64,000 nucleotides of DNA from JAGVYF01 sp041650315. Its GTDB lineage: Archaea; Nanobdellota; Nanobdellia; Woesearchaeales; JAGVYF01. This document shows, in pieces, positions 39,385 through 47,899 of the stretch. Positions within the stretch are counted from its first letter, which is position 1. Each line of letters starts with the position of its first letter. Under the pieces are notes generated by a model that was not told the DNA's origin, did not search any database, and saw only the letters and a list, made by a program, of their open reading frames with translations. A program made the position numbers and the translations under genes. The stretch is from positions 1-64,000 of the forward strand of contig JBAZLJ010000001.1 in assembly GCA_041650315.1 (NCBI GenBank), given 5' to 3'.

Positions 39385-40068
39385 ATGGGTGATATAAGTT
39401 CTTTAGTTGTAATTTCAGGTCCGTCTAAGGCCGGAAAAACTACACTCGTTGAACTACTTTGCAAAGAGGAAAGTAGACTGCAAAGAGTTGTCACTGCAAC
39501 TACTCGCGATCCTAGGCTGAAGGAAGATGGCGTTACGCATGAAAAGGATGGCAAAGATTATTATTTTGTTAATGCTAATTATTTCAACCGCAATGGGATA
39601 ATCCTAGAGAAAGCTTGTGTCCATGGTAATTGGTATGGCACTCCGAAGAAATCGGTAGATCAGCTTCTACGTGATGGTAAAGTGCCTTTATGGATATTGG
39701 ATGTGCAAGGCGCTGAGGCAATATCTACTAGATTTGGGCAGGCATATCATTATGAGCAGCAAAAAGTCAAGCATCTCGCTAAAATAACTTATATTTTCCT
39801 ATTGCCGACATATTCTGAAGTTGTTCAGCGTTTGGAACGAAATCATGATAAAAATAAGGATAAAAGGTTGAAGAGCGCGGAGATGGAAATTGGGTATTTG
39901 CAAGGCGATGTCTATAATTATCTTCTTTATACTTCGAATCCTATTGAGCAGAACCTGCGCGAATTGAGAGCGATAATATTCGATGAGAAGTCTGAGGTTG
40001 CAAAAGCGTGCAGATTAACAGATCGCAAAAAAGAAGAGTCTCTGCTCGAGAATTGGTTGAAGACTTAG
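39385..40068 (+). CDS. gmk: Guanylate kinase
   Basis: 227 aa with the guanylate kinase fold. The P-loop is GPSKAGKTT (13-21; usual form GPSGxGKST). ATTRDPRLKEDG corresponds to the TTRxPRxGE GMP-binding segment, followed by GKDYYFV, and WILDVQGAEAI is the Walker B region. The GMP-to-GDP kinase is a bacterial and eukaryotic enzyme not standard in archaea, so transfer is likely. The C-terminal portion is somewhat divergent. Confidence 0.82.
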   Translation: MGDISSLVVISGPSKAGKTTLVELLCKEESRLQRVVTATTRDPRLKEDGVTHEKDGKDYYFVNANYFNRNGIILEKACVHGNWYGTPKKSVDQLLRDGKVPLWILDVQGAEAISTRFGQAYHYEQQKVKHLAKITYIFLLPTYSEVVQRLERNHDKNKDKRLKSAEMEIGYLQGDVYNYLLYTSNPIEQNLRELRAIIFDEKSEVAKACRLTDRKKEESLLENWLKT

Positions 40069-40084
40069 CTTGTTTCTGATTTAG

Positions 40085-41098
40085 TTAAAGTATCTTAAAA
40101 TCTACGCAAATTCTGTATACTCTCGGTGCATGCTGTCCGCATCTTACTGTTTCTAATATTTTATACTTTAATTTCATCTCTTTGCATGCTTTATCGATCT
40201 TTTCATAGGCTAAATCAAATTCAGTCTCTTTAAGGAAATCATAGAAGTGGATGATTGTGCCTTTTTTTGAAACGCTTAATGCTTCTTTCAGGAACTCGTC
40301 TGCGGTTTTCGGAAGCGGCATCAATATCCTATCGAATTTCTCGCTAAGTTTCGGAATTTCTTTCTTTACGTCACCATTGATGAGCATTACGTTTTTTACC
40401 TTATTCAGTTTTATATTTTCGAGACCTAATTTGTGCGCGTCTGGATTTATTTCAATGCCAATAATTTTCGCAGCCTCTGTATTCTTTGCGAGCACTATTG
40501 GATATGGCGCACAGCCTGAGAACATGACTAGGATATTTTCGCCAGGTTTAACAAGTTCGGCGATTCTTTTTCTTTCTGTTGAGAGTCTGATTGAAAAATA
40601 TGTTTTATCAACATTGACTTTTATCCTTGCGTTATTCTCTTTGTGTATCGCGAACTTTGTTTTTTTTCCAGCGATATGCTCAGTCTCTTGCAGTCTGAAT
40701 TCTCCCGAATGTATCCCTTTCTTTTTTACGACAGTTGTCACATTCTTGTTGAGTTTCATCAATTCTTCAGCGATTATCTGCTCTTTCGGTTCGAGCTCTT
40801 TCTCGATCTCTAGGATTGCAATGTTGCCTACAATATCATAGGCTGATTTCAATAGTTTAAGTTCATCTTTTGTGAGATAATATTGAAGCGCATCTCTCAA
40901 GTTAGTTTCCCTTATCTCTTTTTCGCGCATTTCTTTTTCTATTATTTCTGCGCCTTTGATTTTTTTTGATTTCGCGATTGGGAAATAGAAAAATTCCTTG
41001 TCCTTATCTGGTAAATGGCTCGGATCGAGCAATTTCTGCGCAATGAGCAATCTCTTAAATTTCTCAGTCTCCTTTAGCGGTACTTTCAAAACTTTCAT
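40085..41098 (-). CDS. trm5: tRNA (guanine37-N1)-methyltransferase Trm5
   Basis: 337 aa. An N-terminal D1-like domain is followed by the Rossmann methyltransferase domain. Motifs are FRLQETEHIAGKK, TYFSIRLSTERKRIAEL, ILVMFSGCAPYPIVLAK (SAM site), GIEINPDAHKLGLENI and ILMPLPKTADEFL, the last matching the Trm5 NLP-type motif with MPLP. It makes m1G37 next to the anticodon of tRNAs reading CNN, such as tRNA-Leu. It is convergent with gmk, with a 16-nt gap. Confidence 0.9.
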   Translation of the reverse strand: MKVLKVPLKETEKFKRLLIAQKLLDPSHLPDKDKEFFYFPIAKSKKIKGAEIIEKEMREKEIRETNLRDALQYYLTKDELKLLKSAYDIVGNIAILEIEKELEPKEQIIAEELMKLNKNVTTVVKKKGIHSGEFRLQETEHIAGKKTKFAIHKENNARIKVNVDKTYFSIRLSTERKRIAELVKPGENILVMFSGCAPYPIVLAKNTEAAKIIGIEINPDAHKLGLENIKLNKVKNVMLINGDVKKEIPKLSEKFDRILMPLPKTADEFLKEALSVSKKGTIIHFYDFLKETEFDLAYEKIDKACKEMKLKYKILETVRCGQHAPRVYRICVDFKIL

Positions 41099-41162
41099 AG
41101 CATATAGAAATATGGACTTCGATTTAATAAGATTGCGGTAGACATTATACTAAGTAGAATAA

Positions 41163-42182
41163 TCAGAAGAATTTGCCGAGGCCTTGCTGCGGGCTTGATT
41201 TTAGCTTATCGAGCTTGCTATTTACATTATCTTCATTGAAACCATGCCTTCCACATAATAATGCTTTGACTCTTTTAGCATCCGGCGCTTTCCAGTTGAG
41301 CTTATAGTCTTTTGTGACTGGCATGTTCTTGATAGTATCGAATACTTCCTGCCAGGTATATTCGAAATGTTCGCTCCATTTGGCTGCTTCGAAAAGTTTA
41401 TTGAAATCTTTATGTTCTTTCACTAATTTGAGGGCTTTCATCGGGCCGATGCCTTTAATGCCGCCGTGATTGAAGTCTGTGCCAACCAACATCGCCAATG
41501 CAATCAGCTGGTCTTGATTGATGTCAAGTTCTTTAAGTGCTTCATTTAACTCGATCATTTCTGGTTTTGCGCTTGCATAAGCTGATTTTCCTGCAATCTT
41601 CTTTTTTTGGCTAATAGATAGATTTTTGATTAGTCTTGGTGTTCCGAATAACAATGCGTCTGCATCGTTTGTGCTCAATGCATAGGCGTCTTTATTTTTT
41701 ACTACAAATGCTGCCTGCGCTTCGCCTTCTGACGGCGCTTGGATTATCGGGATGCCTAACGCATCGATAAGCTCTTTTGCTTCTGCGATCATTTCTGGCG
41801 TGAGCCTTGATGTACGCGCTGCATATTTTTTCATGAGTTCTATGTCTTCGCGTTCTTTAGCGATTTCATATTCTTCTTTCGCTTTGATTTTGATATCCTT
41901 TCTTCTGAGAAGCTCTTGCTCTTTCAGTTTCGGCGGTTTGCCGTCAAAGCAGAATATGAGTTTTAGGCCTTGTTCCATATAATTCGTTGATCTTGAGAAT
42001 AATCCAACAAGATGGCTTGTGACTTCGCCGTGAGCATCAGTCAATAATGAGCCGTCCGCTTGCCTGATTGTCGCCATAAATTGGTACATGTATAACGATG
42101 CGTCTATCACTATTGTTTTATTTTTTAATTCAGCGATAGAAATCTCTTTTTTCGGCATTAAATCGAATATCTTAGTGCCCAT
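41163..42182 (-). CDS. fen: Flap endonuclease FEN1
   Basis: 339 aa structure-specific nuclease removing Okazaki flaps. The N region has VIDASLYMYQFMATIRQ and FCFDGKPPKLK, the I region has APSEGEAQAAF and STNDADALLFG, and the helix-hairpin-helix is DFNHGGIKGIGPMKALKLVKEH in two overlapping parts. The C-terminus ends QQGLGKFF, a PCNA-interacting box like that of PolD large subunit in this window. It is downstream of the winged-helix/nuclease-like gene by 7 nt. Confidence 0.95.
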   Translation of the reverse strand: MGTKIFDLMPKKEISIAELKNKTIVIDASLYMYQFMATIRQADGSLLTDAHGEVTSHLVGLFSRSTNYMEQGLKLIFCFDGKPPKLKEQELLRRKDIKIKAKEEYEIAKEREDIELMKKYAARTSRLTPEMIAEAKELIDALGIPIIQAPSEGEAQAAFVVKNKDAYALSTNDADALLFGTPRLIKNLSISQKKKIAGKSAYASAKPEMIELNEALKELDINQDQLIALAMLVGTDFNHGGIKGIGPMKALKLVKEHKDFNKLFEAAKWSEHFEYTWQEVFDTIKNMPVTKDYKLNWKAPDAKRVKALLCGRHGFNEDNVNSKLDKLKSSPQQGLGKFF

Positions 42183-42189
42183 CGTTGCC

Positions 42190-43506
42190 TCACTTCAAAC
42201 TTATGAATTTGACTAAATTTGGTTGAGAATCAAGCATGTCTTTCGCTTTCTTATTTATATTTCCTGTTGCGATAAATAACGCAGGCAATCCTTTTTGTTG
42301 AGCGCTGATCATTGCAGCGTATAAGTCATTTTCAGTTGCTAATGGTTTTTTCTTCACTTTGCAGAAATAGGATATTTCTCCGATTGGTGAAGGCAATTTG
42401 ACTACCATATCCAGTTCTTTATCTTTTGAGATTATAGTGAAATCTGAGATGATTATTCCTTTCGCTTCAAAATTTGACCTTACTTTATTCAAGAGTACGT
42501 CCGTTATGCTCGGTTTTGATATTTCTTTAGTTATTGGTTCTTCAATCTGTTCTTTAACCGCTTCTTTTATAGTTTCTTTCATTTCAGTTTTGATAACTTT
42601 TTGTTCTGGTTTGATTTCCGCTTTAATTTGCTTTATTTCCGTTTTTATCTCTACTTTTTGTTCTTGGCCTAATTCTTGCTGCATAATATTCTCAAGTTTT
42701 AGTTTTGCTTTTCTTTTGATTGCTTTTTTCTCTGGTTGAGAATGAAATTCAGTTAAAGCCTTTTCCTGAACAACCACTAAGTTCGGTTGTTCAACTACTT
42801 TTGGCTCCTCTTTTAGTTTTGGCGTTTGTTTGACTGTTTCCCTGATGAGCGTAATGTCTTCTTTGGATTTTTCTTGTAAAGGTTCTTTGATTTGCGCAGG
42901 CAGTTCTATCTTTTTTTGCCTTACACGTTTGACTTTTTGAAGTTCTTGATTTTTTTCGACGCTCTCTTCTTTTTTTAGTTCTGGCACCGGCACGGAAATA
43001 GTCTGTTGGGGCGCGATTACTTGTGCAACAGGAGTTTCTATCTGTGGTTTTGCCAGTTCCATTTTGTCCATGACTTTTTGCCTGATTATCTGCTCTGCGG
43101 CATCATTCGGCAATAAGTACCATTTCCAATAAAGTTCGATGCTTGCAGAAGTATTCACTTTAACTGGCACTGCAAAGTCTGGTGAATTCCTGAGCGCGAC
43201 CCTTGTTACTGGATCGAGAAGATTGTCATCAAGCACTTGATTGACTTTTAGTTTTTCCACAGCCACTTGTTCTGGTTGTTCAAGATATTTCATATAATAT
43301 TCTATCTTAGCTTCTTGACCTTGGACATAATAAACTGGAGAAGAACCTATTTTGACGTTTGACACCAATGCTTTTTTGTTAGAAACTAGTTCTGCGAGAT
43401 ATGCTCCTGCAAAAAGAAGGCTGAGTTTAGCGTCTCTTGCGATATGAGTAGGCAGAACAGGACCTTTCATTTTAACTATCTTTAGAATGTCATCTGATGT
43501 TATCAT
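42190..43506 (-). CDS. Winged-helix protein with C-terminal nuclease-like domain
   Basis: 438 aa from ATG 43506; an in-frame ATG at 43518 is too close to the TATA box (about 43524-43535) for the expected leaderless transcript. Residues about 1-75 look like a winged helix. The middle (about 150-345) is Lys/Glu/Gln-rich and probably disordered. The last 90 residues (ELDMVVKLPSPIGEISYFCKVKKK, in two blocks) have the strand pattern of restriction-endonuclease-like folds, with weak acidic and Lys positions. Catalytic residues are not certain. It lies 7 nt before fen1, suggesting a DNA-repair or replication role. Confidence 0.6.
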   Translation of the reverse strand: MITSDDILKIVKMKGPVLPTHIARDAKLSLLFAGAYLAELVSNKKALVSNVKIGSSPVYYVQGQEAKIEYYMKYLEQPEQVAVEKLKVNQVLDDNLLDPVTRVALRNSPDFAVPVKVNTSASIELYWKWYLLPNDAAEQIIRQKVMDKMELAKPQIETPVAQVIAPQQTISVPVPELKKEESVEKNQELQKVKRVRQKKIELPAQIKEPLQEKSKEDITLIRETVKQTPKLKEEPKVVEQPNLVVVQEKALTEFHSQPEKKAIKRKAKLKLENIMQQELGQEQKVEIKTEIKQIKAEIKPEQKVIKTEMKETIKEAVKEQIEEPITKEISKPSITDVLLNKVRSNFEAKGIIISDFTIISKDKELDMVVKLPSPIGEISYFCKVKKKPLATENDLYAAMISAQQKGLPALFIATGNINKKAKDMLDSQPNLVKFISLK

Positions 43507-43601
43507 CGCAAAAAACATGGCAAACTAATTATTTAAGCATTTCTATACACTAATATTAAGTTAAAAATAGATATAAAAAGAATATATAGGGAATATTGCG
43601 T

Positions 43602-44132
43602 TTATGGCCTAATCCATCTTATTTCGTAATAAGTAACATCGCCTTCTGCGTCAACTATGCCTATCAAAAGACGTTTCTTTGTAGAATGCGCTACTCTGTT
43701 TTTAGCTGAGAATTCGTGCCAGGTCAATCCTGAACCTTCATGAACCGGATATACTATCCATTTAGCGTGATCATCGCCAGGTTTGACGCCTCTGTCGTAT
43801 ACTCTAAATTCTGCGCCGAATTTCAATGCAGTTTTGATTATGTATCCTCTTTCTCTTATATCTTTGAAAACGCAGTACTTTATCCAGAAATTCGGTTCAA
43901 GTTTCTGAGCTTTCTTCATGAATTTGTCGCTATCCATGGCTTTGTTCTTGCCATCTAGAATCTCGAGCTTGCCTTTTTCTAATAAGTAGAATGCTTCAAT
44001 CAATGAAAGCTGAACTTTGCTGTTAAGTATGGTGCCGTATCTTCCTTGGTTATAGAACTCTCTAGCTAGATCTGAATTCTCTGTTACAACCCTTTCTCCC
44101 ATGAAAGTGGATTTAACTATTGCATCTGCCAT
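43602..44132 (-). CDS. endA: tRNA-splicing endonuclease EndA
   Basis: 176 aa, the length of the single-domain type that forms a homotetramer. Catalytic residues of the family are visible: Tyr112 (RVYDRG), His122 (GDDHAKW) and Lys152/153 (HSTKKRL). It cuts bulge-helix-bulge introns, present here in tRNA-Leu, tRNA-Ile and tRNA-His. It is divergent from RNase Z. No second endonuclease subunit is seen in this window. Confidence 0.92.
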   Translation of the reverse strand: MADAIVKSTFMGERVVTENSDLAREFYNQGRYGTILNSKVQLSLIEAFYLLEKGKLEILDGKNKAMDSDKFMKKAQKLEPNFWIKYCVFKDIRERGYIIKTALKFGAEFRVYDRGVKPGDDHAKWIVYPVHEGSGLTWHEFSAKNRVAHSTKKRLLIGIVDAEGDVTYYEIRWIRP

Positions 44133-44224
44133 GGATTATTGAAAGCCAGAATCTATTTATAAATGTAACTACTGCAAGCTATATTTAGTTAAGTTTATAA
44201 AAGAAATTCAATATCAACAGACGT

Positions 44225-45124
44225 ATGGAAATCACATTCTTAGGCACATCATGCATGGTGCCGACAAAGGAAAGGAACGTATCAGGCATTTTCCTTAGTT
44301 ATAATACTGAAGGCATTCTTTTCGATTGCGGTGAAGGTACTCAACGTCAGATGAATATCTGCGGAATCAAAAGAACGCGCGTAACCAAGATTTTGGTCAG
44401 CCATTGGCATGGGGATCATGTGTCAGGAATAGTTGGGCTTCTTCAAACGCTCGGTAATGAAGAGAATCTGCCGGAACTTGAAGTATATGGGCCAAAGGGA
44501 ACTAGAGAATACATGAAGCATTTGATGAAATCATGTCAGTTTGATGTTCAAGTTAAATTGAAAATTGTCGAGCTCATGCCTAAGGGCGTTGAAACTTTTT
44601 TTGAAAATGAAGAATTTGAATTGCAGTGCGCTCAACTGGATCACAATGCAACCTGTATTGGATTCTCTTTTGTTGAAAAAGATAGAAGGAAGATCAATGT
44701 CGCGTATCTGAAATCTATTAAAGTGCCGACTGGAGCTCATTTAAGGCAACTGCAAGCAGGAAAGTCAATAACATTCAAAGGAATAAAAGTACATCTTGAG
44801 AAAGCAACTACGCTTGTCAAAGGTAAGAAGATCACTTATGTCGCAGACACTGCGCCGTGCGCTAATGCCGTGAAACTCGCAAAAGATGCGGATTTGCTCA
44901 TATCTGAATCAGTATATACAAGCGAATTGGAAGAAAAAAGCGAGCAAAGGAAGCATATGACTTCAAAGGATGCTGCACAGATGGCAGATAAAGCCGGCGC
45001 GAAGAAATTGATATTGACACATTTTTCACAGAGATACAAAAATACTATTGCTTTGCAAGAAGATGCGCAGAATTATTTTGATAATGTGGTCTGCGCAGAA
45101 GATTTCATGAAGATTAATCTTTAA
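44225..45124 (+). CDS. rnz: Ribonuclease Z (tRNA 3' processing)
   Basis: 299 aa metallo-beta-lactamase fold. It starts MEITFLGTSCMVPTKERN and carries FDCGEGTQRQM, the metal motif SHWHGDH (59-65), AQLDHNATCIGF, YVADTAPC and ILTHFSQRY. It cuts tRNA precursors after the discriminator base, consistent with tRNA genes here lacking CCA. It is divergent from endA, with AT-rich promoter sequence between. Confidence 0.93.
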   Translation: MEITFLGTSCMVPTKERNVSGIFLSYNTEGILFDCGEGTQRQMNICGIKRTRVTKILVSHWHGDHVSGIVGLLQTLGNEENLPELEVYGPKGTREYMKHLMKSCQFDVQVKLKIVELMPKGVETFFENEEFELQCAQLDHNATCIGFSFVEKDRRKINVAYLKSIKVPTGAHLRQLQAGKSITFKGIKVHLEKATTLVKGKKITYVADTAPCANAVKLAKDADLLISESVYTSELEEKSEQRKHMTSKDAAQMADKAGAKKLILTHFSQRYKNTIALQEDAQNYFDNVVCAEDFMKINL

Positions 45125-45153
45125 TTAGTGTAACTAATTGAATTCTCTTAGGT

Positions 45154-46452
45154 TTATCTTCTAAAAAAACTGAACAGACTTTTTTTGTTTTCGACGACTT
45201 CTTTTTTTGTAAGTTCATCCGGCCTCTCTTTTTGCCACTTAATCTTGGAATGGAGATTGTTATTCAATTCATGATCAAGTTCGTTCATATAACTGCTCAA
45301 TTCGTTTGTTTTTTGCTCGATTTCTTTATGAATTTTGTGGACCGCTCTTTTTCTAGTGAAAGCAGTTGTTTGTTCAGGCAATGCGATTGACATAGATGAA
45401 TTAGCTAATGGGTTTGTTGAAGGACGCGCGGATTGCAGATTGATATCTTCATGGAGATTGCCTTGGATTTGGCTCTCTAATCTTTGCGCGAGCATTACTA
45501 AACGATCCATTTCAGATGGTTCTTCTTTTCTTGCTCTTTTCCAAGATTTCGGAGCCGTCTCCTCTGGTTCTGTTTCAATCATCTCTTCCATCTCCGGCTC
45601 AGCAAGCACTTCATTATTGATCTTTATGCTTGACAATAGCTTGAAAGGCGCTGAAATAATCTCTGATAAAAATATAGCAACAGAGCTGCATAGGGTTGTT
45701 GCGAGGTTGGCAGCTCTGCTGCTAATAAATAAAAAGCCAGCCGATACAAACCCAACAAGTTCGCGAAGACTGCTTTTTATTTGGTGGAAAACCCCTCTAC
45801 TCAAGGTTGAGGTAGGAGTGTTAATGTGTATTGTCACTTTGTAAGTGAATATTTTATATCCAGTATATGCTAGGAATATTATAACATTTTCAATACCTGA
45901 TTTTATCACAATGATTCCTGAATATAGCACTGATAACATTTCTTTGAATGCATGAACTTCAATCTCTTTCTTCAATTGAATTTTTGCTTCGACTTTGAGA
46001 GTCTTTTTGGCTGCTTTTTTCTCAAAAGATAATTTTGATACCCCCAACTTAAGCGATACCAAAAAGAGATTCATCAAAGTCTTGACTAACTGAATGAGTT
46101 TGACATCATTTCCGCTGTATCTGAGATATGCGAACAATATCACTATCTTTATCAGAAGCAAGAATGGCAGATATTGCGAGGAGGTGTTGACTGATTCAAT
46201 CGCTGATTCAATATATGGGGCTGAGAAATAACTCATCCCTGCCAATGTGGAATCCACCATTCTTTCTGCATCTGATGTATACGCCAAAATCGCTGATTTT
46301 ACCTCTCGGGGATGCGTGTCTATGCCAAGCGCCGCGAATCCCGTGATAGGATTGTAATATTTCAGGAGTATTATCCCTAGTGAGATGATGAATATGACAA
46401 ACGCCACAAGCAAGGTCTTGTAATCTTCATTTTTTAGATTTTCATTTACCAT
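45154..46452 (-). CDS. Membrane protein of second HTH cassette (TM-ITG start)
   Basis: 432 aa from ATG 46452, chosen because AGGAGGT precedes it at ideal spacing; an in-frame start at 46491 lacks this. Residues about 12-30 are hydrophobic and are followed by YYNPITGFAALG, like the N-terminus of the giant protein. A second hydrophobic segment (LPFLLLIKIVILFAYL) and one or two more near the middle suggest a multi-pass protein. The last 140 residues are charged and rich in Glu, Arg and Lys. No family is recognised. It overlaps the upstream tandem-HTH gene by 11 nt. Confidence 0.75.
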   Translation of the reverse strand: MVNENLKNEDYKTLLVAFVIFIISLGIILLKYYNPITGFAALGIDTHPREVKSAILAYTSDAERMVDSTLAGMSYFSAPYIESAIESVNTSSQYLPFLLLIKIVILFAYLRYSGNDVKLIQLVKTLMNLFLVSLKLGVSKLSFEKKAAKKTLKVEAKIQLKKEIEVHAFKEMLSVLYSGIIVIKSGIENVIIFLAYTGYKIFTYKVTIHINTPTSTLSRGVFHQIKSSLRELVGFVSAGFLFISSRAANLATTLCSSVAIFLSEIISAPFKLLSSIKINNEVLAEPEMEEMIETEPEETAPKSWKRARKEEPSEMDRLVMLAQRLESQIQGNLHEDINLQSARPSTNPLANSSMSIALPEQTTAFTRKRAVHKIHKEIEQKTNELSSYMNELDHELNNNLHSKIKWQKERPDELTKKEVVENKKSLFSFFRR

Positions 46453-46924
46453 TTTCTGACCTCCTATAAACTGTTGAGATTGTGGTTTCACTTCTGTTCA
46501 ATGTTGAAGCAATTTTATGATTCTGCCAGCTTTGATTTTTTAAGAAAAGCACTATTGATTCAAGCAGTGAACTTTTTTCTTTGAATATTGAAATTGGAAG
46601 TGGCATTATTGAATGTGGGATTTCAAATCTGATTTTCATCCTAGATTTTGACTGTTCATAGGCAGACCATGTGCTTCTTGGATCTTTGTTTAGAGAATCA
46701 GAAATCTCTTTGTTGGACATATCCAAATTTTCTTTCATGAATTTCACTAACGCTTGTTGTACACTTAAGGAGCGATCAGCAAAAATTTCCAATGGGACAA
46801 AATTCTTCTCTGCATGAATCAGAATAGAAATTATATCTTGTGAATTTACATTGAATTCAGACTTGAGATTATCAAGAAGGCGTAAAATTGATTTATTTTT
46901 CTCTGATTTAATCAAATCTGTCAT
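46442..46924 (-). CDS. Tandem helix-turn-helix regulator, paralogue of 21327-21815
   Basis: 160 aa. Two HTH units follow a 45-residue N-terminal helix region: one starts VPLEIFADRSLSVQQALV, the other LPISIFKEKSSLLESIV, matching the IPVSIFQDRSLSV unit of the paralogue. The ends of the units read LNKDPRSTWSAYEQ and LNRSETTISTVYRR. It overlaps the downstream membrane-protein gene by 11 nt, the same layout as at 21 kb. A TATA box (minus, about 46948-46958) gives a nearly leaderless start. Three repeats upstream may be its operators. Confidence 0.75.
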   Translation of the reverse strand: MTDLIKSEKNKSILRLLDNLKSEFNVNSQDIISILIHAEKNFVPLEIFADRSLSVQQALVKFMKENLDMSNKEISDSLNKDPRSTWSAYEQSKSRMKIRFEIPHSIMPLPISIFKEKSSLLESIVLFLKNQSWQNHKIASTLNRSETTISTVYRRSENGK

Positions 46925-46930
46925 ACTAAT

Positions 46931-47080
46931 ATCTATTTTGGTAGAACTTATTTATATATTTTTCTATTAAACTTAGTATTTTATTGATTTTAATTGGATT
47001 ATTTATTATTTTAATCTATTTCTGTAGCTATTTAAAACTTATCTGTTGAATTTTATTGCATCTAAATCTATTTATGTAGT
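46931..47080 (-). promoter_or_regulatory. Promoter of second HTH cassette with three direct repeats
   Basis: The 15-bp sequence atctatttNtgtagN, with small changes, occurs at 46931-46945, 47014-47028 and 47066-47080 in one orientation. The first lies between the TATA box and the start codon, as does the first operator of the 21-kb cassette. The motif differs from the 21-kb operator, so each regulator may have its own site. Confidence 0.5.
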
Positions 47081-47145
47081 AAATTTATCTATTAAAACTC
47101 ATTAGGTAACGGATTAAATTAAAAATTAAAAGAAAAAGTAGCGAC

Positions 47146-47580
47146 TTAAGCCGGAGCTTTTTCGTCGACTTCTACTTTAGGTAATGGAATTGGTGTTGGT
47201 AAGTTCAAATCCCTGCTTAAGATGATTGCTTGGATATTGCATTTGCTAAGCGCGGTCTGAAGCACTTGCATAGTCATCTCTTTGCTCAATTTTTTGCTTT
47301 TGTCCCAATCTTTGACGATGTCTTTTACTTTAGCATCCTGCTCTAGCAATAGAACTTCTCCTTCTAGATCGAGATTCGCCAATTTTTCCTTAGCTTCATT
47401 TGAATATACAACGCCATACTCAAAAGCTACTTTAAGGCCTGATTGTTTAGCACTGCCTAATGAAAGGTCTTTATTCTCTACTCCTTTGATAGAGATGTTG
47501 TTATTAATGCTAATTTTACCTTGCAAAGGTTTTGCTCTTTCAACGTTAATCTTATTGAAGTTAAATCCTACAACTGTCAT
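47146..47580 (-). CDS. Beta-rich conserved-type protein, unknown (possibly SecB-like)
   Basis: 144 aa. The first 90 residues alternate short strands (FNFNKINVERAK, KISINNNISIKGV, LKVAFEYGVVYS, LEGEVLLLE), and then a helix (about 100-125) and a Pro-rich tail follow. This order resembles SecB-type chaperone folds, but I see no diagnostic residues. A TATA box (tttaaata on the minus strand, about 47612-47619) precedes it. It is divergent from the gene at 47900. Confidence 0.55.
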   Translation of the reverse strand: MTVVGFNFNKINVERAKPLQGKISINNNISIKGVENKDLSLGSAKQSGLKVAFEYGVVYSNEAKEKLANLDLEGEVLLLEQDAKVKDIVKDWDKSKKLSKEMTMQVLQTALSKCNIQAIILSRDLNLPTPIPLPKVEVDEKAPA

Positions 47581-47651
47581 GATATCACCGCACTAAAAAA
47601 TCCAAAACTACTATTTAAAGATTTATGTGATAATGATACATATAATGAGAG

Positions 47652-47861
47652 TAAGTCATGAGGGTATATCCAGAATGCTCATTTTCACAAGAACTGCATA
47701 GCAGTTCTGTGCACAGGAGCACAAATGCTCCTTGTGCATTCGCCAATGTCACTTCACATCTACTTTTTAAATTATATTTGCAGAATAAATTCTGCCGATT
47801 ATGACTAAGTAGAGTATGTTCAGTATAGACATTGGTTCCATTCTGGATACACCTAAGTCAT
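47652..47861. ncRNA. Highly folded intergenic element flanked by 8-bp direct repeats
   Basis: TAAGTCAT at 47652-47659 and 47854-47861 flanks a sequence that is almost fully paired. An end stem TATCCAGAATG/CATTCTGGATA is extended by GGT/ACC with one mismatch. Inside are hairpins AGAACUGC/GCAGUUCU and GCACAGGAGCA/UGCUCCUUGUGC, then a branched arm closed by CCAAUGUC/GACAUUGG containing CUACUU/AAGUAG and GCAGAA/UUCUGC. It could be a structured RNA (strand unknown) or a small inverted-repeat element with target duplication. It fills the gap between divergent genes. Confidence 0.55.
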
Positions 47862-47899
47862 AATATAGATTTATATATTATTGAAACTATTAACTTTTG

